Assembly (NCBI GenBank): GCA_963678675.1
Contig: OY783198.1
Span: forward strand, 12,534,580 to 12,598,579
Length of the DNA: 64,000 bases
Reading direction: 5' to 3'
Source: Xiphydria camelus
Lineage: Eukaryota > Arthropoda > Insecta > Hymenoptera > Xiphydriidae
Under the pieces are notes generated by a model. That model made no database searches and was not told the DNA's origin. It was given only the letters and a program-made list of their open reading frames with translations. Shown here piece after piece: positions 62,897 to 64,000 of this stretch (its first letter is position 1; each line of letters starts with the position of its first letter). A program made the translations under genes and the position numbers.

Positions 62897-64000
62897 TTAT
62901 ACATAAATCTTGAACATGATCTTAATTGACTTCAAATCTCTTTTGAAGAGTATTTTACGTATCAATTTTTGTTGGCAGTGGATGAACATGCCGCCTTTTA
63001 TACAGAGAATCTGCTTTTGTGGAGGTAAAGTATTACGGGAGAACTTCTGCCGAAATTGTTGCCGGCAGAATGCGACCGCCCATAGGTGAACGAGGCGTAA
63101 CACAAAATGCGTCACGGGACGCCTGTTAGATGTAAAACATCGAAATCTTCTTTGCGGAAAGTAGGCGATAGGAAGGATGGACCACGCGTCTGTCGAAAGA
63201 ACACATGAGCCAGTGCGCAACTATACTTTATAACTGTGAACTAATAAACGGTACGAACCGTTGTGTCGAATTTCGTTTATCGCGAGACGAACCGGTGGCA
63301 GAGTTAAGAGAGAATAAACTAAATGCGTTTTTTCAATTAGACAAGTTAGGGTCAAGTGGTGTAAAAACGAGACTAGAAATGTGTTGGATAAAAACGAGAC
63401 ACTCGTATAAATCATACTAAAATACATTGAGTTCACAAGTTCGATTTTTAAACTCAAACTAAATGTATTTTGGTATGATTTGTACGAGTGTCTCGTTTCG
63501 ATGGCAAACTCCAACTTTTGAATTTCCCTGACATTTGGCAGGAAGTGGTTGGGTCGGTCCTATAGTCATTCATATGTACTTAATAATAAAAAGCTATTCT
63601 CCTACATGTATACATATTCTCCTGATGAATAAATTCCAAAAAGTAGTGTAATCCCCCCACAAAAGCAGACTCTCTTTAAAAAAAGGCGGCATGTTCATTC
63701 AGTGCCAACGAAAATTGATACGTAAAATACTCTCCAAAAAAGATTTGAAATCAATTAAAGTCGCCATGTTCAAGATTTATATAAAAAATAAGGCATCGTT
63801 TGAAAGTAAAAATTATTGTAAATCAAGTTACTACAAAATTCGACTAAAAAAATTTATAAAAAAATGTTAATAAAAAAGAACGCCGCATTTTTTTTCAAAA
63901 TAAAAAATTCAGACAGAATTATACTCGATGTTTATGCACTTATGATTTGAAATAAATTCATACACTCTCTTATATGATACCACCAGTATACCGAATGTCG
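62897..64000 (+). repeat. Satellite monomer 47 (partial), type N, left arm B-to-A recombinant
   Basis: N middle, previously seen only in the first 21 kb. The left arm is B for most of its length but ends in AAGAACGCCG, with private C at 63886 (GCCGCATTT). The window ends in the loop, so the array continues to the right. Confidence 0.9.

Larger units (their letters stand above)
1..64000 (+). repeat. Satellite DNA array, ~1.35 kb monomer, 46 full copies plus two partials
   Basis: The same sequence recurs head to tail across the whole window with no interruption. The phase motif TTATACATAAATC recurs 47 times at spacings of 1,349-1,355 bp, mostly 1,351, 1,352 or 1,355. Copies differ by a handful of substitutions and a few 1-5 bp indels, so identity looks well above 98% by eye (not computed). 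The DNA is AT-rich with long A and T runs. This is the pattern of a concerted-evolution satellite in eukaryotic heterochromatin. No unique flanking DNA is present, so chromosomal position and total array length are unknown. A collapsed or expanded assembly is possible, but the many private variants show that the copies are really distinct sequences. Confidence 0.97.
23641..64000 (+). repeat. Irregular mosaic part of the array
   Basis: Downstream of copy 4 the monomers no longer follow the four-type order. Units at 27703, 29058 and 30410 still echo the M, D, B sequence of left arms. From 31762 on, the M and D classes are absent, and A-class (about 1,355 bp) and B-class (about 1,352 bp) monomers alternate irregularly. 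Local duplications and recombinant monomers are frequent. No foreign insertion is seen in these 40 kb. Confidence 0.88.

Noticed and set aside
1..64000. CRISPR array or bacterial tandem system
   Set aside because: The unit is 1.35 kb with no short repeat/variable spacer pattern, no cas-like genes and no bacterial gene context.
1..64000. Monomer length 1,352 = 8 x 169 as nucleosome phasing
   Set aside because: A single numerical coincidence; I see no 169-bp sub-periodicity within the monomer.

Overview
The whole 64 kb window is one uninterrupted, head-to-tail tandem array of a long satellite DNA. The monomer is about 1,352 bp (observed 1,349 to 1,355 bp). I count 46 complete monomers plus a partial at each end, and neither edge of the array is inside the window. 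I see no convincing protein-coding gene, rRNA, tRNA, CRISPR array or autonomous transposon. The organism cannot be named from sequence alone. An AT-rich, kilobase-scale, highly homogenised satellite with higher-order structure points to eukaryotic heterochromatin (pericentromere, sex chromosome, B chromosome or similar). An arthropod or another AT-rich animal is plausible but unproven.

Every monomer has the same internal layout. Offsets are given from an arbitrary phase point, the motif TTATACATAAATC at 649, 2000, 3355 and so on. (1) The right arm of a long imperfect inverted repeat runs from -115 to +125. (2) A small perfect stem-loop lies at +148 to +173. (3) A GC-richer single-copy segment runs from about +174 to +494. 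(4) A second inverted repeat of about 107 bp lies at +495 to +601. (5) A spacer with no recognised feature follows, to about +759. (6) The left arm of the next long inverted repeat starts at +760, followed by a loop of about 250 bp with nested short stems. Each repeat could therefore fold into a large hairpin with arms of about 230-240 nt and a second hairpin of about 45 bp.

The array is not uniform. From 649 to 23,640 it is a regular higher-order repeat (HOR) of four monomer types, 5,410 bp long, present four times; the second copy carries one extra monomer. The third and fourth HOR copies (12,821-18,230 and 18,231-23,640) share all the private variants I checked, each exactly 5,410 bp apart, which suggests a very recent duplication or an assembly duplication. 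From about 23.6 kb onward the order becomes an irregular mosaic of two linked-variant families (about 1,355 bp 'A' and 1,352 bp 'B'). It includes a duplicated block of about 6.8 kb at 16,243 bp spacing (38,530-45,300 and 54,773-61,543) and several recombinant monomers.

The short ORFs that recur in each unit (about 107, 97, 71 and 111 codons) overlap each other on opposite strands and lie on the inverted-repeat arms. One of them is open or closed depending only on the satellite class. I treat them as by-products of homogenisation, not genes. Type codes used below: middle type R, C, N, Q, P or H (variants near +370 to +460) and left-arm class A, B, B-prime, M or D (variants near +715 to +1000). 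All comparisons were made by eye; no alignment or database search was run.
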